64,000 bases of DNA from Gemmatimonadaceae bacterium. Its GTDB lineage: Bacteria > Gemmatimonadota > Gemmatimonadetes > Gemmatimonadales > Gemmatimonadaceae. The notes beneath the pieces were generated by a model. The model was not told the origin of the DNA. It saw nothing but the letters and a program-made list of their open reading frames with translations, and made no database searches. The stretch lies in assembly GCA_025934775.1 (NCBI GenBank), contig JAICWO010000021.1, positions 1-64,000 of the forward strand, given 5' to 3'. The stretch's first letter is position 1; each line of letters starts with the position of its first letter. Of this stretch, positions 35,938-45,898 are shown in pieces. The translations under genes and the position numbers were made by a program.

Positions 35938-36047
35938 GTCATCCCGAGCGAGCGAAGCGAGTCGAGGGATCCGGGCTCGTTGCGAGCAAGCGCCCAACGA
36001 GCCCAGATCCCTCGACTCCGCCGCTGCGCGGCTCCGCTCGGGATGAC
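35938..36047. repeat. 110-bp palindromic intergenic element
   Basis: GTCATCCCGAGCG at the left end is mirrored by CGCTCGGGATGAC at the right end. Inner arms GTCGAGGGATC and GATCCCTCGAC, and CGGGCTCGTTG and CAACGAGCCC, continue the symmetry almost to the centre (about 35990). Elements with GTCATCCCGAGC ends are, from memory, dispersed in many GC-rich genomes as REP- or MITE-like repeats. It sits between the NfeD-like promoter and the end of the transporter gene, where it may also terminate transcription. Confidence 0.8.
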
Positions 36048-36063
36048 CGTGTTGCGTAACGAC

Positions 36064-37341
36064 TTACGCCGGCGCCCCCGCGGGCGCGGTCTCGGCCACG
36101 CCTTCCTCGCCAATCGCTCTCGGACGGAACACGAGAGCGAACAACACGAGCACTCCGGCCGCTCCCACCGCCGGCACGATCCAGATCGCGTGCCAATCGT
36201 GCACGACGGTCAGACACTGATGCGCGGCCGCGGCCGCATCGCTGCACGACGGATTGGTTGTCGCATAGCGATTCACGACCGAGCCGGAGACGAACGCGCC
36301 GACGAAGTAGCCAAGTCCGTTCGTCACGAAGTTGATGAGGCCTTGGGCTGCCGCGCGGATCTTCACGCCCGCCTTCTGATCCGTGTAGATCTGCCCGCCG
36401 ACGAAGAAGAAGTCGTAGCACACGCCGTGGAGCAGGATGCCGGCATAGAGGAGCCACATGCCCGCATGCGGATTGCCGTTGCTGAACGCGAAGTAGCGCA
36501 GCGCCCACGCGGCCATGCCGCCGAGCATGATCCCCTTGATGCCGAACTTCCTCAGCGCGAACGGCAGCAGGAGCATGAATCCGACTTCCGACCACTGGCC
36601 GAACGTCTGGATGAACGCCGCGTCCGGGACCTTCAGCTCGTTCAGGAACGGATTCGCGAACGTATAATAGAACTGTAATGGAATGCAGAGCAGGAACGAC
36701 CCGAGCACGAAGATCAGAAAGTCGGCGTTCTTGAACAGTTGCAGCGCGTCCAGCCCGAGCGCGTCGCGCATGCTGAACGGCGCCCCGGCCGCCTTGGGCG
36801 GCGTGTGCGGGAGCGTGAGCGAGAACGCCGCCATCACGATCGACGCGCCCGCCGCGATGCGCATCGGGAGCACGAGCGCGTCCGCGTGCAGCACGAGCCC
36901 GATCAACGTCCCCGCGGCGATCCAGCCCAGCGATCCGAGCACCCGGATGACGGGGAAGTCGCGCGTCGAATTGGTAATATGATGGAACGAAATCGAATTC
37001 GTGAGCGACAGCGTCGGCATGTAGCAGAGCGCGTACACGATCAGCAGCGGATAGAACGTGCGGAAATTGGTCTGCATCGAGACCAGCCACATCACCCCGC
37101 CCCCAATCAGGTGCAGCACCGCCAGCAGCTTCTCGCTCGCGAAGAACCGGTCGGCCACGATGCCCATGAAAAAGGGCGACACGAGCGCCGCGATCGCCGT
37201 GGCGCCGTAGGCGAGCCCGTTCTGGCGATCGGTGAAGTGGAGCGTCTGCACGAGGTACGTGCCCATCGTGACGAACCACACCCCCCAGATGAAATACTGG
37301 AGGAACATCATCGCCGACAGTTTCACGCGCGCGCGCTTCAT
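36064..37341 (-). CDS. MFS transporter, nucleoside:H+ symporter-like
   Basis: 425 residues with about twelve hydrophobic helices, starting [20 protein letters not shown], a hallmark of the NupG/XapB-like branch. [19 protein letters not shown] and [20 protein letters not shown] are other family marks. It is the last gene of the oxidative sugar operon and overlaps the DUF1080 gene by four bases. In this setting it more likely imports a sugar, keto-sugar or glycoside than a nucleoside. Longer upstream frames overlap the DUF1080 gene and are rejected. Confidence 0.82.
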   Translation of the reverse strand: MKRARVKLSAMMFLQYFIWGVWFVTMGTYLVQTLHFTDRQNGLAYGATAIAALVSPFFMGIVADRFFASEKLLAVLHLIGGGVMWLVSMQTNFRTFYPLLIVYALCYMPTLSLTNSISFHHITNSTRDFPVIRVLGSLGWIAAGTLIGLVLHADALVLPMRIAAGASIVMAAFSLTLPHTPPKAAGAPFSMRDALGLDALQLFKNADFLIFVLGSFLLCIPLQFYYTFANPFLNELKVPDAAFIQTFGQWSEVGFMLLLPFALRKFGIKGIMLGGMAAWALRYFAFSNGNPHAGMWLLYAGILLHGVCYDFFFVGGQIYTDQKAGVKIRAAAQGLINFVTNGLGYFVGAFVSGSVVNRYATTNPSCSDAAAAAHQCLTVVHDWHAIWIVPAVGAAGVLVLFALVFRPRAIGEEGVAETAPAGAPA

Positions 37342-38045
37342 GGCAGCTCCCGGATGCGAATGTTGCGAAGCGCCAACGTGCCCGGATGATCGCCCTGAAT
37401 GCCGATGTAGCCGCGCTTCGCCATCCCGTAGTTCGGATACCGCGCAAACTTGCTCGCCGCCACGCGCGCCTTCCAGTCCGGGCTCCAGAGCTCGTACTCG
37501 ACCACTTTCTTTCCGTTGAGCCAGTGCTCCACGTGCGCGCCGTCGACGATGATCTTCGACGTGTTCCACGTGTCGTACGGCTTCACGATGCCGCGCTCCA
37601 CGCCATAGAGCGCGTACGCCGAACCCGCCGACGTCTTCGGATCCTTGCCGTCGGGAAAGTTGGGATCGTCCAGGAGCTGGTACTCCGGGCCGCTCCAATA
37701 GATGTGGTCATACTCCTTGGTGCCGCGATAGAACACCCCGGAGTTCCCACCCTTGGCGATCTTCCAATCGAAATCCAGCTCGAAGTTCCCGTACTCGTTC
37801 TTCGTGATGAGGTCGTCGGCATGTCCGGTCTTCAGGATCTCGCCGTCGACCACACTCCAGCCGGCGGGCACGGATCCGCTCTCGTACCCCTGCCACATCG
37901 AGAGCGTGGGGTCGATGAGGGAGACGAATTGCGACGATTGCATCGTGGGCGCCGCCGAGTGTGCCGTGGACCGGGTGTGCGTGCACGCCGCGAGCGCCAT
38001 CGCGCAGACCGCGGCCAGACATATGCGAATTCTCAAATCGCCCAT
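37338..38045 (-). CDS. DUF1080 lipoprotein (3-keto-glycoside hydrolase-like)
   Basis: 235 residues with a lipobox (MALAACTH). The rest is a concanavalin-like sandwich: [57 protein letters not shown] and a final [20 protein letters not shown]. These are diagnostic of DUF1080 (3-keto-disaccharide hydrolase). Characterised members cleave 3-keto-glycosides. Start at 38045 overlaps the preceding oxidoreductase gene by 13 bases. Acts outside the cytoplasm. Confidence 0.87.
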   Translation of the reverse strand: MGDLRIRICLAAVCAMALAACTHTRSTAHSAAPTMQSSQFVSLIDPTLSMWQGYESGSVPAGWSVVDGEILKTGHADDLITKNEYGNFELDFDWKIAKGGNSGVFYRGTKEYDHIYWSGPEYQLLDDPNFPDGKDPKTSAGSAYALYGVERGIVKPYDTWNTSKIIVDGAHVEHWLNGKKVVEYELWSPDWKARVAASKFARYPNYGMAKRGYIGIQGDHPGTLALRNIRIRELP

Positions 38046-39634
38046 CCTTCGCGGAAGTTGCGCGTGAGGTACTGGTTGGCTGCGGGAATGTTGGTGACCT
38101 GCATGTTCGCGCCGTCATAGAGCAGCTTGCGACCCGCTCCGGTGCGCAGCGCGACCACGCCCAGGAGCATCGTCTCGGTGAGCTGCGCGGCGTATTCGAT
38201 CGGCGAGCTCGCGGTCGCCTGCCCTTTGATCGCCTTCGCCCAGTTCTGCTCGTGGCTCCAGTCGATGCGCGGGATCGTCTTCGGCACGCGATCGGCCTTC
38301 TCCATGAGAGAAGTGGGATAGATGCGCGGGTTCGCCCCGTACGTATCGTTCATGAGCACACCCTTCTCGCCGACGAAGATCACGCCGCCTTCGGACTTGA
38401 ACGTCGCGTCGGAGCTGTCGTCGGGAATGACGTCCGGGCGGGGCGGGTACAGCCCGCCGTCGTACCACGACAGTCGCACCGGCGGCTGCTTGCCGCGGGC
38501 GGCGAACTGGTAGTGTACGGTCGACGCGAGGGGATACGACACCGGCCGCAGCTTCGATCGGGCGGCGGGCGTGCCCGGCGCGGCGGTGGGATCCCCCGGA
38601 ACGGTCATCGTCCCGAACGGCGCCGATGTGGCTTCTATACTTATAGGATACTCGAGACCGAGCGCCCAGAACGGATGATCGATCAGGTGCGCGCCCATGT
38701 CGCCGAGCGCGCCCATCCCGAAGTCGAGCCAGCCGCGCCAGTTGAACGGGTGATAGATCGGATGGTACGGAATGTCTTCGGCGACCGGCCCGAGATACAT
38801 CTGCCAGTTCAGATTCGCCGGAATCGGGTACTCGTCCGGAATCGCGCGCGCGAGCAGCGCGTTGACCACGTTCTGCCCGTAAATGTTTCCAAACCCGTTC
38901 GTCGATCCCGGGCGCGGCATGTTGAGCGTGGCGCCCGGACGCGGCACGAACTGCGGCCAGTACCCGGCGGGCCGATCGGTCCACACGTGCACCTCGCGGA
39001 CCGGCCCGATGATGCCCGCCGCGATCCATTCGTTGATTCGGCGCGCGCCCTCGCTCGAGTGGCCCTGATTGCCCATCTGCGTGACGAGCTGCTTGTTGTT
39101 GAGCGCCGTCTGGCGCAGCACGCGCGCCTCGTGCACCGACCAGGTGAGCGGCTTCTGGACGTAGACGTGCTTGCCCGCGTCCATCGCCGCCTTCGCGACC
39201 ACGGCGTGATTGTGATCGGCCGTGGCGACGACGACACCGTCGATGTCCTTCTGCTTGTCGAGCATCTCGCGGAAGTCGGTGTACTTCGGCGCTTTGTCGA
39301 ACTGCTCGTTGAGCCGCACGGCCTCGGGGCGAATCTGGCCCTGCCGGTTGGGCCGCAGCTTGTTTCTCGCCGCGGTCACCGAGTACACCGAATCCACGTC
39401 GCAAACGGCGACCAGGTTCTCTGTCGACGCGAGATCGGTCGCATTCACTGAGCCCTGCCCGCCGAAGCCGACGACCGCGAAGTTCACCGTGTCGCTCGGC
39501 GCCTGGTATCCCGGACCACCGAGCACGTGCCGCGGCACGATCGTCGGCAAGTGCCCCGCGATCGCCGCGCCGAGTGCGAGCTTGCCGGTATCGGCCACGA
39601 AATCGCGGCGCGTGAGTTTATTGGTATCGGACAT
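38033..39634 (-). CDS. Tat-exported Gfo/Idh/MocA-family oxidoreductase
   Basis: 533 residues from ATG 39634. The N-terminus [20 protein letters not shown] is a Tat signal, so it leaves the cytoplasm folded with its nicotinamide cofactor. The Rossmann motif is [11 protein letters not shown]; the family Glu/Lys-Pro motif appears as [21 protein letters not shown] lies in the C-terminal sheet. Members interconvert sugars and their keto forms. It is fifth in the operon with two DUF1080-type pathway partners. The longer upstream frame is not used. Confidence 0.87.
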   Translation of the reverse strand: MSDTNKLTRRDFVADTGKLALGAAIAGHLPTIVPRHVLGGPGYQAPSDTVNFAVVGFGGQGSVNATDLASTENLVAVCDVDSVYSVTAARNKLRPNRQGQIRPEAVRLNEQFDKAPKYTDFREMLDKQKDIDGVVVATADHNHAVVAKAAMDAGKHVYVQKPLTWSVHEARVLRQTALNNKQLVTQMGNQGHSSEGARRINEWIAAGIIGPVREVHVWTDRPAGYWPQFVPRPGATLNMPRPGSTNGFGNIYGQNVVNALLARAIPDEYPIPANLNWQMYLGPVAEDIPYHPIYHPFNWRGWLDFGMGALGDMGAHLIDHPFWALGLEYPISIEATSAPFGTMTVPGDPTAAPGTPAARSKLRPVSYPLASTVHYQFAARGKQPPVRLSWYDGGLYPPRPDVIPDDSSDATFKSEGGVIFVGEKGVLMNDTYGANPRIYPTSLMEKADRVPKTIPRIDWSHEQNWAKAIKGQATASSPIEYAAQLTETMLLGVVALRTGAGRKLLYDGANMQVTNIPAANQYLTRNFREGWAI

Positions 39635-39663
39635 TCGTGCTCCTGATTGGATAGATCGATCAG

Positions 39664-40938
39664 TCACGCCTGCACCACCGGCGGCTTCCACGCTCCGCGA
39701 GCGACGGCCGGGACGAATTTGTCCAATCCGCGCGGCGGGAACTCGAGCGTCCTGCCCTGCTCGGCGCTCTGATACGCGGCCATGAGCATTTTCACAACGT
39801 CGAGACCATCGTCGAACGTGAGCAGCGGCTGCTCCTTGCCCAGGAACACGCGCACGAAGTGGCGATCCTCGTTCTCGTAGCCGTACGCCGCCGCTTCGTT
39901 CGCCACGACCGGCATCAGTCCCATCTCGGCGTTCTGTTTCTCGACGAGATCTTCGCCCTCCTTTCCGCGGACCGCGCGCGAGAAGAAGAGCTTCAATCCG
40001 GTGTCGAGCGTGTTCCACGACATCGAGTACTCGGGGCCGAGGAGCTCCGCGGACAGCCTGAGCCCCGCGCCGACGAAGCTCCACGACGTCGACGCTTCAC
40101 CGATCACGGTGTGTCCGTCGTCCGTCTCGAACTCGATCGTCGTACTCGCGAAATCCTCGGCGGGCGCCTTCGCATAGTCGACGTCGCGGCCCATCGTCTT
40201 CTTCAGCGTTTTGGCATACTGCGGGCGGCTCCACTTGAGGCTCGCGATGTGCGCCGTCACGCGCACCGGCTTCACGGTCGCGAGCGGCGCGCCGGGCTTG
40301 GTGAGCAAGTGCCGCACGACGAGCGCCGAGTGGCACATCATGTCGTTCAACACGCCGCCGCCCTGCAGCTCGCCGCGCCAGAACCACGGCATGTGCGGTC
40401 CGCTGTGCTCTTCCGCGGCGCGCGCGAGGTAGGGTCGTCCGGTGGTCGCGGCGCCGCGCGCCCAGAGGAGCGCGCGTCCGGTCTCGACCTGCGGCGCGAA
40501 CACCTGGTTCTCGAGATAGCCGTGCGCGATGCCCGCGCGCTTCACGAGCGATGCAACCTGCTTCGCTTCGGCGACGTTGCGCGCCAGCGGCTTCTCGCAG
40601 GCGATGCCGCGAAGCGTGCCACGCCCGCGCTCGACCGCATCGACGATCTCCTCGACATTCTCGATGCGCGCGTGATTCGGACCGGTGAGCCAGATCGCAT
40701 CGATCGCCGGATCGGCGACCATGTCGCCGATCGACTTGTACGGCTTCGCCACGCCGATATCGTAGCCATTCGCGAGCGTCGCCGCGGACGCGGCGTTCTT
40801 CGCGTTCGGACTCCACACGCCGAGCACGTCGGCGTCGCGCACGGCGCGGAACGCCTGCATGTGAAAACGCGCATTGAAGCCGCTGCCGATGAAGCCGACG
40901 CCGAGCCGGCGCGGCGCCGATCCATTCTTGCCGCTCAT
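39664..40938 (-). CDS. Cytoplasmic Gfo/Idh/MocA-family oxidoreductase
   Basis: 424 residues without a signal peptide. The Rossmann motif is [16 protein letters not shown] near residue 15; the catalytic-region [14 protein letters not shown] near 112 holds the conserved Lys. The C-terminal half has the family's beta-sheet ([20 protein letters not shown]). Probably NAD(P)-dependent oxidation or reduction of a sugar or inositol-like ring. Its ATG overlaps the end of the subunit-3-like gene by four bases. The exported paralogue lies directly downstream. Confidence 0.86.
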   Translation of the reverse strand: MSGKNGSAPRRLGVGFIGSGFNARFHMQAFRAVRDADVLGVWSPNAKNAASAATLANGYDIGVAKPYKSIGDMVADPAIDAIWLTGPNHARIENVEEIVDAVERGRGTLRGIACEKPLARNVAEAKQVASLVKRAGIAHGYLENQVFAPQVETGRALLWARGAATTGRPYLARAAEEHSGPHMPWFWRGELQGGGVLNDMMCHSALVVRHLLTKPGAPLATVKPVRVTAHIASLKWSRPQYAKTLKKTMGRDVDYAKAPAEDFASTTIEFETDDGHTVIGEASTSWSFVGAGLRLSAELLGPEYSMSWNTLDTGLKLFFSRAVRGKEGEDLVEKQNAEMGLMPVVANEAAAYGYENEDRHFVRVFLGKEQPLLTFDDGLDVVKMLMAAYQSAEQGRTLEFPPRGLDKFVPAVARGAWKPPVVQA

Positions 40939-41600
40939 TTATTCTCTGGTGCGATGCGAGTGTTCATCACGTCGTAGCTCACCCCGAGCTTCTCGAGCGC
41001 GGCGGGCGGGCATCCATCGTAACCGGGATTGACCACGTTTCCGATGTACTGCACGTCCTTCCACCCCATGGCGCTCGAGAAGAAGCCGGACGCGGTCATG
41101 TCGCGGAAGTGGTTGAAGAACATCACGCCGTGTCGCATCTCCGGCCGCGCCGTCTTCGGATACGCGATGTCATCGAGCACTTGCCTCCGCTGGGCGTCGC
41201 TCGCCGCGACGAATGATTTGCCGAAGCGATCGCGGCACTCGTTGTCGAGCCAGGCGAGGCCGCCGTGCATCGCGACTTTCTGATTCTCCGGCGTGTCCTT
41301 GTCGGCGAGCAGGAAGTCCATGTACTCGGGGACCTTGGCGTCCGTCGCGCTGCCGGATCGCTCGTCGCGTGGAATGATGTAGTCGACGAGCACGTGCACC
41401 GTCCGCCATTCGTGCGCGCTGAAGAAGCTCGGCGCCGACGCGGCGGCGGCGGGCGCGTGCGACGGGATCTGGGAGGTGACGGCGGGCGTGAGCGGCTTCT
41501 TGGTCGTTGGCTGCTGCAATCCCACCGCGGCCGCGACCGGCACCGCGCCGAGCACCTTGAGCGCGTCGCGGCGCGAAACGGATTTCTTCTCGTCGCTCAT
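40935..41600 (-). CDS. Gluconate 2-dehydrogenase subunit 3-like, Tat-exported
   Basis: 221 residues with Tat signal VSRRDALKVLGAVPVAAAV. FFSAHEWRTVHVLVDYIIPRD and the GVMFFNHFRDMTASGFFSS region match subunit 3 of membrane-bound gluconate 2-dehydrogenase. This small subunit carries the folded flavoprotein across the membrane. The flavin subunit gene follows it in reading order upstream (41597-43279), overlapping by four bases. No cytochrome c subunit is present. Confidence 0.85.
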   Translation of the reverse strand: MSDEKKSVSRRDALKVLGAVPVAAAVGLQQPTTKKPLTPAVTSQIPSHAPAAAASAPSFFSAHEWRTVHVLVDYIIPRDERSGSATDAKVPEYMDFLLADKDTPENQKVAMHGGLAWLDNECRDRFGKSFVAASDAQRRQVLDDIAYPKTARPEMRHGVMFFNHFRDMTASGFFSSAMGWKDVQYIGNVVNPGYDGCPPAALEKLGVSYDVMNTRIAPENK

Positions 41601-43279
41601 ATCGCCCCCGCGCTGCGCTGCTGCATGATGTAGTCGCTCGTGCGCATGGAGAGCGCGAGGATCGTCCAGGTGGGATTCTTGTCGGCCTGCGAGACGAACG
41701 GGCTGCCGTCCGCGACGAACAGGTTCTTCACGTCGTGCGTCTGGCAGTTGGCGTTCACGACCGACTTCGCGGGATCGCTGCCCATGCGCGCGCCGCCCAG
41801 CTCGTGAATGATCGAGCCGCCCGTGGCGAGCCCGTAGCCGCGCTCGCGGCTCGGGATGGGCGAGAAGACTTCGCCGCCCATCGCCTGGACGAGGGCGCGG
41901 AAAGTCTCCTGCATGTGCTTGGCCTGGTTGTACTCGTGATCCGTGAACTTCCAGTGAAATCTGAGGACTGGTATACCGAATTTATCAACCATCGCCGGAT
42001 CGATCTCGCAATACGAGTCCTCGTTCGGGATCATCTCGCCGCGGCCGTCGAAGCCGATCGTCGCGCCGTAGTACTTGCGATAGTCGGCCTTGAGCTGCGC
42101 GCCGTAGCCGCCGCCGTTGTAGCGCTGAATGCCGCCGCCGAAACCGGCCGACGGCTGCCCCGGCCCGCCCCATACTTCGATGTGGTAGCCGCGCGGGAAG
42201 TCGAGCTTCGCGTTGTCGAGCCACCACGGCATGTACACGTGCATCCCGCCCACGCCGTCGTGATTGTGCGGGATGTGATCGACCATGCTGGGAATGAATC
42301 CGCCGACGCTCACGCCCGTGGTGTCGGTGAGATACTTGCCGACGACGCCGCTCGAGTTCGCGAGGCCGTTCGGGAAGCGCGTCGACGTGGAGTTGAGCAG
42401 CAGCCGGGCCGTCTCGCACGCGCTCGCGGCCAGCACGACGATCTTGGCGCGCACGTGCTCGTCGTTGCCCGTGGCCTTGTCGATGTACGAGACGCCGTTC
42501 GCCAGGCCGTCCGGACCGAGCGTGACCTCGCGCGCCATCGCTTCGGTGATGAGCGTCAGCTTGCCCGTCTTCAGCGCCGGCGCGATGAGCACGTCGGGGC
42601 TCGAGAAGTTCGCCTTCACCTGACAGCCGCGATTGCACTGGCCGCAGTAGTGGCACGCCATGCGGCCGGGAAGCGGCTTGGTGATGATCGACAGCCGCGC
42701 GGGAATGCACGTGACGTTGAGCTTGTCCGCGGCCTTCTTCACGAGCAGCTCGTGACAGCGCGGCTTGGGCGGCGGCATGAAGATGCCGTCCGGCGCATTG
42801 CGCAAACCCTCATTGCTGCCGTACAGCCCGATCAGGCGATCGATTTTGTCGTAGTACGGCTTTACGTCATCGTACCCGATGGGCCAATCGTCGCCGAGAC
42901 CATCCAACGACTTCCTTCGAAAGTCGTCCGGACCGAACCGGAGGGAGATGCGGCCCCAGTGATTCGTGCGGCCGCCGAGCATGCGTGCCCGCCACCAGTC
43001 GAACTGGGTGCCGGGCGCCTTCGTGTACGGCTCGCCGTCGAGCTCCCAGCCGCCGTCGCACGCGTCGAACTCGCCGAACGGCCGGCCGTGGATCGCCGCG
43101 CCGCGGTGCGGTGTCGCGTAGCTCGGCACGAGCATCTTGGAGTCGCGCGAGGCGAACCACTTCTTGCCCGCCTCGAGCATCACCACGTGCGCGCCGGCCT
43201 GCGTCAACGCGTACGCCGCCATGCCGCCACCGGCGCCGGAGCCGATGATGCAGACGTCGTACACCGGTCGTTGTGCCAT
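41597..43279 (-). CDS. GMC-family FAD-dependent sugar dehydrogenase (large subunit)
   Basis: 560 residues. The FAD-binding loop is IIGSGAGGGMAAYALTQAG at the N-terminus; VLAASACETARLLLNS and GARMGSDPAKSVVNANCQTH are GMC marks. MACHYCGQCNRGC at about 207-219 gives four cysteines spaced C-x2-C-x2-C-x3-C (209, 212, 215, 219), a pattern able to bind an iron-sulfur cluster. It lacks its own signal and likely crosses with the Tat subunit 3. Probable role: oxidising a glycoside or sugar at C3. Paired with the TIM-barrel gene two bases upstream. Confidence 0.88.
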   Translation of the reverse strand: MAQRPVYDVCIIGSGAGGGMAAYALTQAGAHVVMLEAGKKWFASRDSKMLVPSYATPHRGAAIHGRPFGEFDACDGGWELDGEPYTKAPGTQFDWWRARMLGGRTNHWGRISLRFGPDDFRRKSLDGLGDDWPIGYDDVKPYYDKIDRLIGLYGSNEGLRNAPDGIFMPPPKPRCHELLVKKAADKLNVTCIPARLSIITKPLPGRMACHYCGQCNRGCQVKANFSSPDVLIAPALKTGKLTLITEAMAREVTLGPDGLANGVSYIDKATGNDEHVRAKIVVLAASACETARLLLNSTSTRFPNGLANSSGVVGKYLTDTTGVSVGGFIPSMVDHIPHNHDGVGGMHVYMPWWLDNAKLDFPRGYHIEVWGGPGQPSAGFGGGIQRYNGGGYGAQLKADYRKYYGATIGFDGRGEMIPNEDSYCEIDPAMVDKFGIPVLRFHWKFTDHEYNQAKHMQETFRALVQAMGGEVFSPIPSRERGYGLATGGSIIHELGGARMGSDPAKSVVNANCQTHDVKNLFVADGSPFVSQADKNPTWTILALSMRTSDYIMQQRSAGAI

Positions 43280-43281
43280 GA

Positions 43282-44121
43282 TTAGAATTCCAGATTTGAG
43301 AGATACTTATAACTTGCGGCCGCGAAGGCGAGCGGATCGGCCGCCGAGTCGGATTCGACGAAGTAGTGCTCGATCCCGCGCGCCGCGGCGAAGATCGGCG
43401 TGAAGTCGATCGTGCCCTGCCCGACCACGTCCTGCGACGCGTCCGTCCACGGCGCGCGCCCGTCCTTCACGTGGAACATCTTGAAGCGGCCCGGATACCG
43501 GGCGAGCAGGTCGAGCGGCTTCGAGCCGCCGCTCACCGCCCAGTAGATGTCCATCTGATAGTTCACGAGCGACGGATCTGTTTCCTTCATCAGAATGTCG
43601 ATCGGCAGAACGTCGCCGCTCTGCTTCACGATGTCGTTGTGATTGTGGAACGCGAAGCGAAAGCCCGCCTCGTGCACCCGCTTCGCCGCGTCGTTGAATT
43701 GCTGCGCGACCCGCTTCCAATCGTCGGCGGTCTGGTGCTGGCCGCGCGGCAGCGACGGCACCGTGATCCAATCGTGGCCGATCGTCTTCGCGTCGGCGAA
43801 CGTCTTGTCGGGCGCGGTCATGATCGCTTCGTACGCGATGTGCGCCGACGGCGCCGCGAGCCCGTTCTGCGCGAGCATCGCGCGGACGTCGCTCGCCGCA
43901 TGACCGTAGTACCCCGCGAATTCGACTTCCCCGTACCCGATCTTCGCGATCTGCGCGAGCGTGCCCGCGAGATCGGCCGCCGCTTGCCGGCGGACCGTGT
44001 ACAACTGGATGCCTATACGGTCGAGCTTGGCCGATGTCGGGAGACGAAGGAGACGATCGAATTGGGTCAGCCCCGCGGCGACAATGCCGAGGTGGCCGAG
44101 GAACGCGCGGCGATTTTCCAT
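43282..44121 (-). CDS. Sugar phosphate isomerase/epimerase-like TIM-barrel protein
   Basis: 279 residues. The N-terminus (ENRRAFLGHLGIVAAGLTQF) is a Tat-like signal. The AP-endonuclease-2/xylose-isomerase TIM barrel follows with RIGIQLYTVRR, GYGEVEFAGYYGH, HNHNDIVKQ (metal His), MDIYWAVSGG and FHVKDGRAPW. First gene of the seven-gene operon. Related proteins act on keto-sugars or as 3-keto-glycoside lyases/epimerases; the exact reaction is not known. It diverges from the GH20 gene across 107 bases. Confidence 0.83.
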   Translation of the reverse strand: MENRRAFLGHLGIVAAGLTQFDRLLRLPTSAKLDRIGIQLYTVRRQAAADLAGTLAQIAKIGYGEVEFAGYYGHAASDVRAMLAQNGLAAPSAHIAYEAIMTAPDKTFADAKTIGHDWITVPSLPRGQHQTADDWKRVAQQFNDAAKRVHEAGFRFAFHNHNDIVKQSGDVLPIDILMKETDPSLVNYQMDIYWAVSGGSKPLDLLARYPGRFKMFHVKDGRAPWTDASQDVVGQGTIDFTPIFAAARGIEHYFVESDSAADPLAFAAASYKYLSNLEF

Positions 44122-44216
44122 GGGAGTGAGGTTGGTAACTTGCTAGTATGCGCGCCGAACGTTGGGACGGCAACTGCGCGGCGCCAGCCAACCGTTGCGC
44201 CGTCATCCCGCGCCGT

Positions 44217-44222
44217 TAATCT
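44217..44222 (+). promoter_or_regulatory. TAATCT -10 box, leaderless promoter candidate
   Basis: TAATCT ends six bases before the GH20 ATG at 44229, so the mRNA could start at the A of the ATG. No ribosome-binding site fits in the gap. A second box-like TAGTAT lies at about 44143-44148 and could serve a longer transcript. Confidence 0.45.
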
Positions 44223-44228
44223 CGTGGG

Positions 44229-45887
44229 ATGCGCCGACTCCTCGCCGCCTCGGTTCTCGCCGGTCTCGCCCTCGCGACTGCTGCCGCCGCGCAGACCATG
44301 AGTCCTATCGCCATCATTCCGCGGCCCGTGTCGCTCACGCCGGCGCACGGAGCGTTCACTCTCACCGCGCGCACGACCATCTGGGCCGATCGCGCCGACA
44401 GCGCCGTTGCGCGCGGGTTCGCGCGCGACATTGCGCCGTCCACGGGCTACGATCTGCCCGTTCGCATCGGCGTCGGCGCGAGCGGCAACCGAATCATCTT
44501 CAAACGCGCCGCGCGGCGAGACACGACGCTCGGGCCCGAAGGCTATCGTCTCGACGTGCGGCCTGGCGTGGTGACGGTCACGTCGTCCGCGCCGGCCGGG
44601 GCGTTCTACGCGGTGCAGTCGCTCCGGCAGCTCCTCCCGGCGGCGATCTTCCGCGGCGCCGTCGTTCCGGATCAGCGATGGACGGCGCCCGCGGTGAGTA
44701 TCACCGACCGGCCGCGGTTCGCCTGGCGCGGCATGCACCTCGACGTCTCGCGCCACTTCATGCCCAAGGAGTTCGTGAAGAAGTACATCGATCTCCTCGC
44801 CTTGCATAAAATGAACGTCTTTCACTGGCATCTCACCGATGACCAGGGTTGGCGCATTCAAATTCTCAAATATCCGAGGCTCACCGAGGTCGGCGCGTGG
44901 CGCGCACACACACTCGTTGGGCGGCCGCACGGCGACAGCACGCAGGACGTGTTCGACGCCAAGCCGCACGGCGGCTTCTACACGCAGGATGACATCCGCG
45001 AGGTCGTGGAGTACGCGAAGGAGCGGTTCATCACGGTCGTCCCCGAGATCGAGATGCCCGGCCACTCCCAGGCGGCGATCGCGGCATATCCGGGCCTTGG
45101 CAACTTCGGCGAGACGATGCCGGTCTGGGATCGGTGGGGCGTCAGTAAGCATATTCTCAATCCGTCCGACACCACGATCGGATTCATGGAGGATGTGCTC
45201 ACCGAGGTGATGGGTCTGTTCCCGAGCACCTTCATTCACACGGGCGGCGACGAGGCGGACAAGACGGAGTGGAAGGCGAGCCCGCGCGCCCAGGCGAAGA
45301 TTCGCGCGTTGGGGCTCGCCCCGGACGATCCCGCCAATCCGCATGATGTCCGCGCCGAGAACGAGCTCCAGGGCTGGTTCACGAATCAGATCGACGCGTT
45401 CCTCACGGCGCACGGCCGCCGGCTGGTCGGGTGGGACGAGATCCTGGACGGCGGCCTCGCGCCGCGCGCCGTCGTGATGTCATGGCGGGGCATCGATGGC
45501 GGAATCGCCGCGGCGCGCGCGGGCCACGATGTCGTCATGGCGCCGGGGAACTACACCTACTTCGATCATTATCAATCTGTGAATCAAGCCGCGGAGCCAC
45601 TCGCCATCGGCGGCTATCTGCCGATCGACTCGGTGTACGCCTACGACCCGGTGCCGCCGCAGCTCGAGCCGCAGTACGCGATCCACGTCCTCGGCGCGCA
45701 GGGGCAGGTGTGGACGGAGTACATCCCCGATCCCAAGCAGGCCGAGTACATGGCGTTCCCGCGCGAGGCGGCGCTCGCCGAAGTCCTCTGGACGCCGCGC
45801 GACGAGAAGAACTTCGCCGATTTCATGACGCGCCTCCCCGCCGACCTGGCGCGGCTCCAGGTACTGGATGTGAACTATCGGCGGTGA
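44229..45887 (+). CDS. Secreted GH20 beta-N-acetylhexosaminidase
   Basis: 552 residues with a signal peptide ending near AAAAQ. An N-terminal GH20b-type domain (residues ~25-150) precedes the barrel starting FAWRGMHLDVSRHF. The catalytic Asp-Glu pair is in HTGGDEADKTEW (near 340). MNVFHWHLTDDQGWRI and VVMSWRGIDGG are other signature segments. It removes terminal GlcNAc (or GalNAc) from chitooligosaccharides or glycoproteins. It diverges from the oxidative sugar operon, so released amino sugar or a glycoside may be that operon's substrate. Confidence 0.92.
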   Translation: MRRLLAASVLAGLALATAAAAQTMSPIAIIPRPVSLTPAHGAFTLTARTTIWADRADSAVARGFARDIAPSTGYDLPVRIGVGASGNRIIFKRAARRDTTLGPEGYRLDVRPGVVTVTSSAPAGAFYAVQSLRQLLPAAIFRGAVVPDQRWTAPAVSITDRPRFAWRGMHLDVSRHFMPKEFVKKYIDLLALHKMNVFHWHLTDDQGWRIQILKYPRLTEVGAWRAHTLVGRPHGDSTQDVFDAKPHGGFYTQDDIREVVEYAKERFITVVPEIEMPGHSQAAIAAYPGLGNFGETMPVWDRWGVSKHILNPSDTTIGFMEDVLTEVMGLFPSTFIHTGGDEADKTEWKASPRAQAKIRALGLAPDDPANPHDVRAENELQGWFTNQIDAFLTAHGRRLVGWDEILDGGLAPRAVVMSWRGIDGGIAAARAGHDVVMAPGNYTYFDHYQSVNQAAEPLAIGGYLPIDSVYAYDPVPPQLEPQYAIHVLGAQGQVWTEYIPDPKQAEYMAFPREAALAEVLWTPRDEKNFADFMTRLPADLARLQVLDVNYRR

Positions 45888-45898
45888 GCCGCGCCGCG

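Noticed and set aside
39635..40084. N-terminal extension of the exported Gfo/Idh/MocA protein
   Set aside because: It overlaps the next oxidoreductase gene; the Tat signal at 39634 marks the real start.
41735..43285. 516-codon plus-strand frame
   Set aside because: Antisense shadow of the GMC dehydrogenase gene.
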